The position numbers were made by a program, and so were the translations under genes. A stretch of DNA of 64,000 nucleotides, from NCBI RefSeq assembly GCF_007744255.1, contig NZ_CP036267.1:1719541-1783540 (forward strand), given 5' to 3'. The DNA is from Thalassoglobus polymorphus. Its GTDB lineage: Bacteria; Planctomycetota; Planctomycetia; Planctomycetales; Planctomycetaceae. Positions 17,034-25,296 of this stretch are shown piece by piece. Below the pieces are notes generated by a model. It saw only the letters and a list, made by a program, of their open reading frames with translations. It did no database searches and was not told the DNA's origin. Positions within the stretch are counted from its first letter, which is position 1, and each line of letters begins with the position of its first letter.

Positions 17034-18385
17034 GCCCGTTCACGACGAATATTTCAAGACGAAACGTTTTACGCGGACTTGGTGTTTCGATGGCGCTCCC
17101 CTTCATGGAGTCGTTGACGTCACGCCCTCTCTTGGGAGCGAACTCCCTGCCCGCTCCGCCGAAACGGATGGCCTTCATCTTTGTTCCGAACGGAGTCAAT
17201 CTCGCCGATTGGACTCCACAACAGACCGGCTACGGCTTCGACTTACCTTCGATTCTACAGCCACTGGCACAGGTTCAGGACGACCTTCTTGTGATCAGCG
17301 GACTGACACACGACAAGGGACGAGCCAATGGAGATGGGCCGGGTGATCACGCTCGAAGTGCTTCCGTGTTCCTGACCGGAGCGCAACCTCGTAAAACAGA
17401 TGGAGCCAACATTCGTTCCGGAGTTTCGGTCGATCAGGCTGCAGCTCAGGCGGCAGGACATCTCACACGACTGAGGTCGTTGGAGTTGGGATGCGAACCT
17501 GGACGGAGTGCCGGAAACTGTGACTCCGGGTACAGCTGTGCCTATTCCTCCAGCATTTCCTGGGGATCATCATCCACACCAAACGGGAAAGAGACGAACC
17601 CGAAACTCGTCTTCGAGCGACTTTTCAGCAACGGAAAACAGCAAGAGACCGACAAAAACAAACTGCGTCGCGAAGCACTCAAGAAAAGTATTCTTGATTT
17701 CGTGAGTGACGATGCAAAGCGATTGAAGGCGAGTCTGGGAAGGAATGACCAGCGAAAACTCGATGAATACCTGACAGGAGTTCGAGAAATCGAGCGACGC
17801 CTGGATCATGCGAGTAACGACCCTGCCCCAATCGTTGATATTGATTACCCCGTCCCGGAAGGAACTCCAAAGGATTATGGCGAACACATTCGTTTAATGT
17901 GTGACATGATGGTCCTCGGTTTCCAGACAGACACCACTCGCATCGCCACGTGTATGTTCGCGAATGCCGGGAGTAACCGCAGTTACCAGAACCTCGATAT
18001 TCCGAATGGTCACCACGCGTTATCTCACCATCGCGGCGATGACGAGAAACTTTCGAAGATCAGTAAGATCAACCAGTTCCATGTTGCTCAGTTGGCCTAC
18101 TTGCTGAAGAAAATGAAAGCCACTCCAGATGGTCACGGCAACTTGCTCGACAACTCCATGGTTTGTTACGGCAGCGGTCTCAGCGATGGGGATCGACACA
18201 ACAACGAAAACTTACCGGTTCTCCTTGCTGGTCATGGCGGTGGAACAATTACCCCCGGGCGTCATTTAAGCATTCCGACCGAAACGCCAATGTGTAACCT
18301 GTTCATGTCGATGCTTGATCGATTCGGGACTCCGATTGATTATATTGGCGATAGCACTGGCAGACTTTCTGGCCTCGATATTTAA
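17030..18385 (+). CDS. DUF1552 protein with Tat signal
   Basis: A 451-residue protein of the DUF1552 family. It starts with a twin-arginine export signal (SRRNVLRGLG), so it is probably exported folded. Conserved family segments include AFIFVPNGVN, GLTHDKGRANGDGPGDHARS and the C-terminal HHALSHH and GGGTITPGRHL. Its ATG overlaps the TGA of the DUF1592 gene, so the two are translationally coupled. The pair is a hallmark of planctomycete genomes and may process a substrate outside the cytoplasm together, but no activity is established. Confidence 0.93.
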   Translation: MSPFTTNISRRNVLRGLGVSMALPFMESLTSRPLLGANSLPAPPKRMAFIFVPNGVNLADWTPQQTGYGFDLPSILQPLAQVQDDLLVISGLTHDKGRANGDGPGDHARSASVFLTGAQPRKTDGANIRSGVSVDQAAAQAAGHLTRLRSLELGCEPGRSAGNCDSGYSCAYSSSISWGSSSTPNGKETNPKLVFERLFSNGKQQETDKNKLRREALKKSILDFVSDDAKRLKASLGRNDQRKLDEYLTGVREIERRLDHASNDPAPIVDIDYPVPEGTPKDYGEHIRLMCDMMVLGFQTDTTRIATCMFANAGSNRSYQNLDIPNGHHALSHHRGDDEKLSKISKINQFHVAQLAYLLKKMKATPDGHGNLLDNSMVCYGSGLSDGDRHNNENLPVLLAGHGGGTITPGRHLSIPTETPMCNLFMSMLDRFGTPIDYIGDSTGRLSGLDI

Positions 18386-18743
18386 TCGAGTCCTCATTTC
18401 AAGGCGCTGAGAACTCAATTCGTGATAGTGAGTCTTTCGTGTTGCGAAAGGCTGAAGCAGTGGTGTGTGACGTTCAGAGCGATCTTCTGGGCGTCACCCG
18501 ACAAAGTGATTGGTGCTTGTCGTGAAACCGATAATGCGAGATCCGTTTTAAGGATCTCGCCGAAAACCTGCCTCGATGACGAAGAGGTGGCTCAGTGCAC
18601 GAGAGGCCAAATTCAGGTTTCCAGATCAGTTCTTAGAAGTCCGTGAAATGAACTCGAACATGCACACACTCAACTGGTACTCGGAAGAGCAGCCTTCTGA
18701 ATCGTCTTCACTCTCAGCCTCGCGGCGAGAAGTCTCTGGCGCG
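18386..18743. other. Region between DUF1552 and HEAT-repeat genes with a stem-loop
   Basis: About 360 bases. AGTCTTTCG and CGAAAGGCT at 18431-18453 form a 9-bp stem that could terminate the DUF1552 operon. The remainder holds an open frame continuous with the HEAT-repeat gene back to 18576, so that gene may start earlier than annotated. Confidence 0.45.
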
Positions 18744-21131
18744 ATGAAGGCAAGCTTCACGAGTGCGATAAGCATTGAGAATGTTTCAAACTGGTCTGTT
18801 CTTTTGCTTCTCGGAATCTTCTTGTCTTGCCAAACACTTCAGGCTCAAGATAACGCTCCCGCTGATAGCCGTTCTGAAGATGGGCGTTCTGTCGAGGAAC
18901 TTTCTCAGAAACTGACTGACGGAGAACTCGACGAACGTCGTGAAGCTGCGTATGAACTTGCAGCGTTGGGGGCGAAAGCAGAACCGGCCCTTCCTGCGTT
19001 GATCAAAGGTCTTGGGGAGAAAGATGGTCAGGTCTGGGTGCAGTCGGCGACTGCTATTCAGCGTATCGGTCCACCAGCCAGTGCAGCCATTCCAGTGCTC
19101 GTTGAGAGCCTCAGCCACTATGCAGACCAAAGGCGATACCGAGCGGCTTGGGCATTAGGGGCAATTGGTAAAGAGGCCATTCCGCCGCTTCGTGAAGCGA
19201 TGAAAAGTCGGCAGGTTCGAGTCCGGGCTGGTGTGATGGATTCCTACGGTTGGATGAGCGATTCTGCAGCTGAAGTGCTTCCAGAGTTAACAGCAGCTCT
19301 GCAAGACAGCGATGCAAATGTACGCGAGCGGGCTGTCAGCGCACTGCTTCGATTGGGGCCAGCTGCAGAGGACGCATTGGTGCAGGCGATTCAACATGAA
19401 CAGAAAGAAGTTCGAGCTCTTGCTGCTCACGGATTGGGAAAGATCGATGATTTGAGCCCAAACAGCCAGACAAAACTGCTCGCAGCGGCAAAGGATTCTG
19501 ACGCAGCCACTCGTGCAGCTGCCATCGTCGCGATTGCATCGGTCAATCTTCCTGAACAAAATCGAACTCCCATTGTTCTGGCTGCTCTGAGTGACGAGGA
19601 AGCGACAGTCCGGAATAGTGCAGTGCTTGCAGTTGGGCTGCTGGGGCCAAATGCAAAGGCGTTGCTCCCATCGTTAAAAAAGATGCTGCAAGACGAGGAT
19701 GCTTCACAGCGATCATCTGCTGCAGTTGCCATAGGGGCGATGGGGGCAACTGGGGAAGTTGCGATTCCAGATTTAATCGCAGCGTTGAAGCAACCGGGAA
19801 GCTCAGCCGAGGTCGCAAAAGCTCTTAGTCGCATTGGAGTTGGAGCGGTCTCAGACATTCTCGCCGCGACAGCGGAGCCCGATCAGCCGCTAGAGCAAAT
19901 TGCTGCCGCACTGGCGGACATGGGGCCATCAGCAACACCAACTTTGATCAGTTCGCTTAAGCACGAAAACGAAAATGTTCGAGCAAGTGCCGCACGTGCA
20001 CTAGGTCTGATGGGGGCAACTCCATCCTCAGCGGAGTCTGCTCTTCGAAAGTTATTACAAGATGACTCCATCAACGTTCGGCTCGCTGCCAGTGAAGCCA
20101 TTGAAAATCTACAGAGACCAGATCAAGAAACGGTCGCAGCACTTTTTGAAATCTCTAAAGACTCGACTGCAGAGATTCGAGCTGCCAGCATCTCTGCGCT
20201 TGTGAAGCATGAAAAGGATACAGCCAAGCTGGTCCCGGTGATTCGAACGGGACTCTCTGATTCTGCATCAGTTGTTCGTGCTGCCGGAATCGAAGGTGTT
20301 GGAACTCTCGGCAAGGCGGCAAAGTCACTCCAGCCCGAACTGATTTCTGCTCTTGATGATGAGAATGCAAGAGTCAGGGCGCTCGCTGCTGAAACGTTAG
20401 GGGTGATCGGTTCCACTTCTGATGAAGTGATTGCTAAGTTGATTCAGAATCTCAAGGATTCTGATCCAGGAGTCCGCCGATCTTCCGCGTCTGCGCTGGG
20501 AAGCCTGAAGCTCAAGGAGGACCCCGTTGTGAGTGCGCTGATCCCTTTGTTGAGTGATTCGGAGACTCTGGTCGTGCAGGCAGCGATTGATTCCCTCACG
20601 CAATTCGGAAAATCAGCTTTGGGCTCAAAAGCTGAGATTCTCACTTTGCTCAACCACACAAATTCAGATTTACGAGCCGCTGCTGTTCGTTGCCTGGCAG
20701 CGATCGAGGCAGACACAAAGGTTAGCGTCCCGATTTTCATTGAAGTCCTCAAGGATGAAGATTGGATGGTTCGCCGCGACGCAGCAACTGCTCTAGGTAA
20801 AATTGGACCACCTGCTAAAGACGCAGTCCCTGCCCTCTTTCAACTGCTCGATAGTGACGAGGACATCGCCGTTGCCAAAGGAGCACTCAAGTCGATTGAC
20901 GCCGCCAGTCCAAACGCAATTCCTATTTTGATTGAAGGGATGCAGTCAGGAGATCCTCGGAAGAATTATTACGCTCTCTACCTCATTGGAAAAATCGGCC
21001 CGGAAGCCACCGAAGCCCTCCCCGTCCTCAAAAAACTACACGCAGAAACCGACAACAATCGCTTCAAGGGAATGGTCAAAAAAGCGATCGACCAAATTGA
21101 ACCACCCGTTGAAGAGAAGAAGAGCAAGTAA
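18744..21131 (+). CDS. Exported HEAT-repeat (PBS-lyase HEAT) protein
   Basis: After a hydrophobic segment (SVLLLLGIFLSCQTLQA) that ends about 35 residues from this start, the protein is almost entirely tandem HEAT repeats of about 31-39 residues. The recurrent pattern is VR-x-x-A-A-x-A-L-G-x-I/L-G followed by A-[LI]-P-x-L-[IL]-x-x-L. It should fold as a superhelical scaffold for protein binding, probably in the periplasm or at the membrane. The start is uncertain: in-frame ATGs at 18576, 18648 and 18660 are possible, but they would bury the signal segment. The TAA stop is immediately followed by an R1 repeat. Confidence 0.85.
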   Translation: MKASFTSAISIENVSNWSVLLLLGIFLSCQTLQAQDNAPADSRSEDGRSVEELSQKLTDGELDERREAAYELAALGAKAEPALPALIKGLGEKDGQVWVQSATAIQRIGPPASAAIPVLVESLSHYADQRRYRAAWALGAIGKEAIPPLREAMKSRQVRVRAGVMDSYGWMSDSAAEVLPELTAALQDSDANVRERAVSALLRLGPAAEDALVQAIQHEQKEVRALAAHGLGKIDDLSPNSQTKLLAAAKDSDAATRAAAIVAIASVNLPEQNRTPIVLAALSDEEATVRNSAVLAVGLLGPNAKALLPSLKKMLQDEDASQRSSAAVAIGAMGATGEVAIPDLIAALKQPGSSAEVAKALSRIGVGAVSDILAATAEPDQPLEQIAAALADMGPSATPTLISSLKHENENVRASAARALGLMGATPSSAESALRKLLQDDSINVRLAASEAIENLQRPDQETVAALFEISKDSTAEIRAASISALVKHEKDTAKLVPVIRTGLSDSASVVRAAGIEGVGTLGKAAKSLQPELISALDDENARVRALAAETLGVIGSTSDEVIAKLIQNLKDSDPGVRRSSASALGSLKLKEDPVVSALIPLLSDSETLVVQAAIDSLTQFGKSALGSKAEILTLLNHTNSDLRAAAVRCLAAIEADTKVSVPIFIEVLKDEDWMVRRDAATALGKIGPPAKDAVPALFQLLDSDEDIAVAKGALKSIDAASPNAIPILIEGMQSGDPRKNYYALYLIGKIGPEATEALPVLKKLHAETDNNRFKGMVKKAIDQIEPPVEEKKSK

Positions 21132-21236
21132 CTCAAGCATTCTCGAATTGAAGTTCAGGTTCTGCTTCGTGGCGAACAGCAATTTTACTAGCGAAACGTA
21201 TTCTTCACGGGTGCAGGGTCGAGCATACTGGTCTAA
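21129..21236 (+). repeat. Dispersed repeat family R1, copy 4
   Basis: It reads TAACTCAAGCATTCTCGAATT, then GTTCAGGTTCTGCTTCGTGG, CGAACAG, ATTCTTCACGGG and ends GAGCATACTGGTCTAA. It begins at the stop codon of the HEAT-repeat gene and fills most of the gap to the convergent sulfatase gene. Confidence 0.85.
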
Positions 21237-21259
21237 GGCTTGTCTATTGAGGCTGGCTA

Positions 21260-22732
21260 TTATTTTCCGCGGTATGGGGGCCATTCGATTCTCTGGCCTT
21301 CGTAACGGGGCCAGGTCCAAGCGGGCCAGATGGGGGCTTCTTGTTGAACTTCTGTGTAAATCTTGGTCATGGCAGCGACCATTTTGTTGAGTTGCTGTGG
21401 GTTTGTTTTACTCAGATCTGTCGTTTCGTTGCGGTCTTTCTTGAGATTGTAAAGTTCAAATCCTTGCAGCTTGGCTGTTTTGAATTGTTCCATTTGCTGA
21501 TCTGTGATGTCAGTTAAGTTCCCCTGGTCGTTGAGATCCAGTTTCGAGAGCAGTTTCCAATCGCCGTCTCGGATGACGACTCTCGGGTCGGACTTCGCGT
21601 AGTTAAACTGCCAGTAGAGTGGTTTCTCGCGAGTCACATTTTTCCCGTGGAAAACTGGCAGGACGCTCGTTCCATCAAGCACGCGGTCAGAGGGGGGCGT
21701 GGTGCCTGCGACTTCACAGAGTGTCGGGAGGAAGTCGAGTGCGCTGACTGGAACGTCGCTGGTTGTTCCCGGTTTGACGTGTCCCGGCCAACGAACTAAT
21801 CCGGGCACGCGAATTCCTCCTTCGTACAAGTGGCCTTTGTATTTTCGTAGACCGTCCGTTGAGCCATGTGGATGAATGCGCGTCATGGCGGGACCGTTAT
21901 CGCTGGTGAAGATGACCAGCGTATTCTCTTCAACGTTGAGGGTTTCCAGTTTTTTCATCAACCGGCCGAAGGCTGTGTCCATCTGTGTAATGTTTCCGTG
22001 GTGTGCCTCTAAACTTGGATTGTCGCCATTGCCGTACATGGCTGCGTACTCTGCATCGGTAGCGATTGGTTCGTGCGGTTCGTGATAGCAAACGTACATA
22101 AAGAACGGTTTTTTCTCATCGCGGTGGTCGAGCCAATTGATTGCTTCGTCAGTGACGAGGTGTGACGCATACCCTTCAAGAGGCCCAGCAGGAATTCCGT
22201 TCCTCACAAAGTTATATGGGTTACGGTGGTTAGGAAGTGCGTTGTTCTGGGTCGCGAACCAATGGTCGAAACCCATGTCGTTGGGTTGTGGCTGACCAGG
22301 AAGATTGAACCAACCGTTGAGATGCCATTTGCCAACCTGGCAAGTCTCATATTCTGCATCTTTAAGTCGGTGTGCGATTGTGATTTCTGTCTCACGAACG
22401 TGCATCGGAGAAAGAAACGGAATCCAGCTGTACACTCCGACACGTGATGGTGTCCGCCCTGTCATCAGTCCGGTTCTGGCAGGCGAACAGTTTGGGGCCG
22501 CTGCGTAACAGTCCGTCAGCTTCAAGCTTTGCTTTGCGAACTTATCCAGATGCGGTGTCTTGATGACATCATGCCCGTAGCATCCGATGTCCCCATAACC
22601 AAGATCATCGCAGAGGACGATCATGATGTTTGGCGGGGGCGTCTCGGTCGTCTGTGCGGCTGCAATCGGCTGTGTCGCTGCGAAAAAAAGAAGTGCAATG
22701 AATGTCGCTCTGCGTGGGAGAAAGTCTTTCAC
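21260..22732 (-). CDS. Sulfatase (secreted, Cys-type)
   Basis: A 490-residue type I sulfatase. The metal-binding CDD is at 41-43 and the formylglycine motif CSPAR has Cys82. GKWHL, FTSDNGPA and GDWKLL are further family motifs. The GTG at 22732 is chosen as start: AGAGG sits about 6 bases upstream and translation begins at a proper signal peptide (KDFLPRR, then a hydrophobic run ending AAA). An ATG at 22831 would put 33 charged residues ahead of the signal. The substrate is unknown. It converges on the HEAT-repeat gene across an R1 repeat. Confidence 0.92.
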   Translation of the reverse strand: MKDFLPRRATFIALLFFAATQPIAAAQTTETPPPNIMIVLCDDLGYGDIGCYGHDVIKTPHLDKFAKQSLKLTDCYAAAPNCSPARTGLMTGRTPSRVGVYSWIPFLSPMHVRETEITIAHRLKDAEYETCQVGKWHLNGWFNLPGQPQPNDMGFDHWFATQNNALPNHRNPYNFVRNGIPAGPLEGYASHLVTDEAINWLDHRDEKKPFFMYVCYHEPHEPIATDAEYAAMYGNGDNPSLEAHHGNITQMDTAFGRLMKKLETLNVEENTLVIFTSDNGPAMTRIHPHGSTDGLRKYKGHLYEGGIRVPGLVRWPGHVKPGTTSDVPVSALDFLPTLCEVAGTTPPSDRVLDGTSVLPVFHGKNVTREKPLYWQFNYAKSDPRVVIRDGDWKLLSKLDLNDQGNLTDITDQQMEQFKTAKLQGFELYNLKKDRNETTDLSKTNPQQLNKMVAAMTKIYTEVQQEAPIWPAWTWPRYEGQRIEWPPYRGK

Positions 22733-22870
22733 TGGAGCCTCTGAAGTTAAATGGAATCTCTGCAAGGGCACAATTTTACGGGTGAGATCTTCACTGCTGA
22801 AATCGTAACGTTTCACGATTTTGATTGTCACTCAAAGATGGAAAATTCATACCTCATCAATGGGAGTTCA

Positions 22871-23743
22871 TCACGATAGCTGAATGGTTCGCGTTCCGAG
22901 GAGAGGTTCTCTCGGGATGTTGTTTGCAAACGCATTGTATTTCAGTTGAACTTCAACACGGTGCCCGCACGGTTGGTTCAACAACTCTTCGATTGTTTCT
23001 TTTGAGACCGGAAACGTGGTGATAAGGGAGAGTCTCTTTGAAGGAACCTCTTCGATTCCGTAGATCAGCAGGCCGTCGAGGTTCTCAGTGTTCGATGGAT
23101 TGGGAAGTTGAGAATTGGAGAGAGAGAGAATGTCAATGACGATGCGGATTCTGTCGGGGCCATTGCCGAGTTCTTCCGTGATTCGATGACATTTCAACCG
23201 ACGAAAATTGAGTTTCAGGAGCTCAGAATCTACAAAACGTCGATTGCGTCTAAGGCATGAGATCTCAGCCGGTCGTCCACGAAAGAGGACTCTTCCCAGA
23301 AAGTAAGTCAGATTCAGAAGCAGAGTTCCGTCTGAAACAACAGGTGAAAAAGTAGGGCGTTTCAAGCCCAAAGATTTTTCCAGGTATGATTGAACCCAGC
23401 GATCCCGTTTTCGTCCGTATGGTGTATCAATCAAGCTGAACAGGTAACCGTATGTATGCTGAATCCCGGCATGAAGCACGGGTGGCTGAAGAGGGAAGTT
23501 CGTGAGAGCGCCGAGCATCTCCAAGATCGGCGAGGCTACGATTTCTGTCCCGGTGTTATCATCAATATTCCGGCTGAGTCCCCAGAGTTTTAAGAGCGGT
23601 AAACCGGTTCCCGAGCGGACGACCTGTTCGTGCAACTTAGGGCATTGTTTCCACAATCTGATCACGGCCTGAGAAGTTGAGTCGTTCTGTTCGAGAATCT
23701 TATGGGTGAGCTCGTCCAGTTTTCGATTCCAGTCTCTCGTCAT
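22871..23743 (-). CDS. Unrecognised 290-aa protein, last gene of a three-gene module
   Basis: No family is recognised. The protein is soluble, with no signal peptide or transmembrane segment. It has a helical N-terminal third, a central HAGIQHTYGYLFSLIDTPYG stretch and a Leu/Arg-rich middle. A C-terminal beta-rich part includes RIRIVIDILSLS and LLIYGIEEVPS. The ATG at 23743 overlaps by four bases (ATGA) with the stop of the frameshifted Tat-signal gene, so it is probably translationally coupled; a GTG at 23767 is an alternative. Co-transcription with the triplicated-repeat protein upstream is likely. Confidence 0.7.
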   Translation of the reverse strand: MTRDWNRKLDELTHKILEQNDSTSQAVIRLWKQCPKLHEQVVRSGTGLPLLKLWGLSRNIDDNTGTEIVASPILEMLGALTNFPLQPPVLHAGIQHTYGYLFSLIDTPYGRKRDRWVQSYLEKSLGLKRPTFSPVVSDGTLLLNLTYFLGRVLFRGRPAEISCLRRNRRFVDSELLKLNFRRLKCHRITEELGNGPDRIRIVIDILSLSNSQLPNPSNTENLDGLLIYGIEEVPSKRLSLITTFPVSKETIEELLNQPCGHRVEVQLKYNAFANNIPREPLLGTRTIQLS

Positions 23744-24074
23744 GAGTTGCGACTTCTCTTCATGCACAGGTTCATGCTCAGATGAAGAGGACGCTCTGGC
23801 GGAAAATCGAGTTCACCAAACTCATCGTGGAAAGCAATCACGTGAGGATTGTGAGTCACGAGGCCGATCGGACCAATCTGGCTTACGGGACCCCTCCTGC
23901 GTATGTGTAACCATGAAGCTCAGCCTCCTCGTCTGAGCGGTTCGCTAGTAGTGGTTCCTCCGCGAGAATATCGGATTTCGCAGTCAAGGCATAGAGCCCT
24001 CCGGCGGTGGCAGAGGTGAAGGCTGCGAATTTTATGAACTCTCTGCGAGAAACCTTTGATTCATCATCTGTCAT
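23740..24074 (-). pseudogene. Tat-signal protein with a frameshift (about 111 aa if repaired)
   Basis: The gene starts MTDDESKVSRREFIKFAAF, a twin-arginine signal followed by a hydrophobic run, and stops after 63 residues at 23883. The -1 frame carries on, reading PVSQIGPIGLVTHNPHVIAF and then HDEFGELDFPPERPLHLSMN. It ends with a TGA at 23740-23742 overlapping the ATG of the next gene as ATGA. One extra G in the GGGG run (CCCC on the plus strand, 23891-23894) restores one frame of 111 codons. The coding look of the second frame and the clean overlap argue that this is one gene, broken by a recent mutation or sequencing error, or read by -1 slippage. The family is unknown. Confidence 0.7.
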
Positions 24075-24102
24075 CGTGCATTGCTCCAGACAACAAGGGG
24101 GA

Positions 24103-24129
24103 TGAGCCTCACCTTATTGGTGAGGCTCA
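24103..24129 (-). terminator. Stem-loop between the triplicated-repeat and Tat-signal genes
   Basis: TGAGCCTCACC pairs perfectly with GGTGAGGCTCA around a five-base loop, an 11-bp stem. It lies 17 bases after the stop of the triplicated-repeat gene. No T-run follows on the minus strand, so it may attenuate or stabilise mRNA rather than stop it fully. Confidence 0.6.
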
Positions 24130-24145
24130 GGGGAGACGGTCAAGT

Positions 24146-25018
24146 TTATGTAGCGGTGTCGTTTCCGAGGAATTCATAGATTCCTTTGATTGCCTTGTTG
24201 GCACCCGTCGACCGGACTCCGATTGTTTTTCGTGAATCGAAACCTTCTTCATCGATGCCGAAATCGAAAGACTGCTTTTTTGGCAGAGTGAAGATTATTT
24301 GTTCTTCAGCTGAGTCGCTTGGATCTTTTCGAGCAACGATTTCAATATCCTCATCTCCAGAGTTGAGGATTCGATACAGCAAATACGGTGAGGCTCCAAG
24401 GTCACGGATGTCAATGATCTGGTGAAACTCATTCGGAGTCCCGCTGGCACGTCTGTTAAATCTGCCACTGCGGATTGGTTTGCTGTCAGTGACGATGTCA
24501 TAAATCGCTTCAGCCAGTATTGCGGTTGTACTGTTCGTACTGATTTTGACGTTCCCTTTCACAACAATATCGAGTGACTGTTTTGAAGGGACAATAACTG
24601 CTGCGTTCGAGCCATTCTTCAATTTGAATGGGAATTCGCCCGAATTGAAAACACGGTATAGCGTTCTGTCTCGCCCGAAAATGATCGTTGCAGCTGATGT
24701 TGAATTCAGCATCTCCAAACTGAAACGGCCGTTACGGACATCTCTGGATGATTCAACAAAGTCATACATCCCTTGAGCTGTTTCACCCGCACCCACTACG
24801 AGAATGAGCTCTCCTTTGTCCGGTCTGAGTTCAAAGTCAATTGAGTTTTTAGCTTCGACTGTCTTTTGACCGCCACCCAACTTCTGCTTCAATTGAAATG
24901 GCTTATCACCCGAATTAAAAAAACGGTAGACAGACCGAGTTTTGTGGTGGATGAGTACGGACTCTGCGCTGTTTGTGGTTGTGTTTTTGATTTTGAAACG
25001 ACCACTTCGGACTGCCAT
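24146..25018 (-). CDS. Protein built of three tandem ~90-aa repeats, unknown family
   Basis: A 290-residue protein made of three copies of one module. Each copy has [VI]R[SN]GRF (residues 3, 94, 182), then YR[FVI][FL]NSG (31, 121, 215), then S[IFL]DF/S[LI]D (59, 148, 250) and finally [GA][MI]Y[DE][FI][VL] (83, 171, 279). The modules look all-beta. There is no signal peptide, yet the downstream partner carries a Tat signal. The family is not recognised. No catalytic residue pattern is evident; it may be a binding or structural protein. The preceding ~80 bases hold its promoter region. Confidence 0.75.
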   Translation of the reverse strand: MAVRSGRFKIKNTTTNSAESVLIHHKTRSVYRFFNSGDKPFQLKQKLGGGQKTVEAKNSIDFELRPDKGELILVVGAGETAQGMYDFVESSRDVRNGRFSLEMLNSTSAATIIFGRDRTLYRVFNSGEFPFKLKNGSNAAVIVPSKQSLDIVVKGNVKISTNSTTAILAEAIYDIVTDSKPIRSGRFNRRASGTPNEFHQIIDIRDLGASPYLLYRILNSGDEDIEIVARKDPSDSAEEQIIFTLPKKQSFDFGIDEEGFDSRKTIGVRSTGANKAIKGIYEFLGNDTAT

Positions 25019-25214
25019 ATTTTTCTCCCAGTCAGTAAGAATTCAGAATTCGAATTTGGCAGCCATCTCAAGTCTCATCACTGAGCGTGAACAGCAAAGA
25101 CGGCGGCCCGCTTGACCTAAATTACCTAAACTGAGAGACCAAACGCAACGTCGCATGTTTATTTATTGATTTGTTTTTGAGGGCGGGGGCAGGAAAGTGG
25201 CCGATTTTACCTGG

Positions 25215-25296
25215 CATCAGTCCATGGAGCTTGTGGAATGGGCACTTTTCTCAGCGTTTGAGAGTGTAATGTCAGGTTTTTCGGCTCAGCTCTATT
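25215..25296 (-). repeat. Dispersed repeat family R2, copy 3 (diverged)
   Basis: On the minus strand it reads ATAGAGCTGAGCC, then CCTGACATTAC, ACTCTCAAACGCTGAGAAAAG and CCATGGACTGATG. This follows the order of the 60229 copy (ATTACTCTCTCAAACGTTGAGG...GGACTCG). The TAG in its terminus is the stop codon of the kinase-WD40 gene. Confidence 0.6.

Noticed and set aside
18800-21100. Periodic DNA similarity suggesting a repeat array
   Set aside because: It is explained by HEAT repeats in the protein; units vary and have no conserved spacer as a CRISPR array would.
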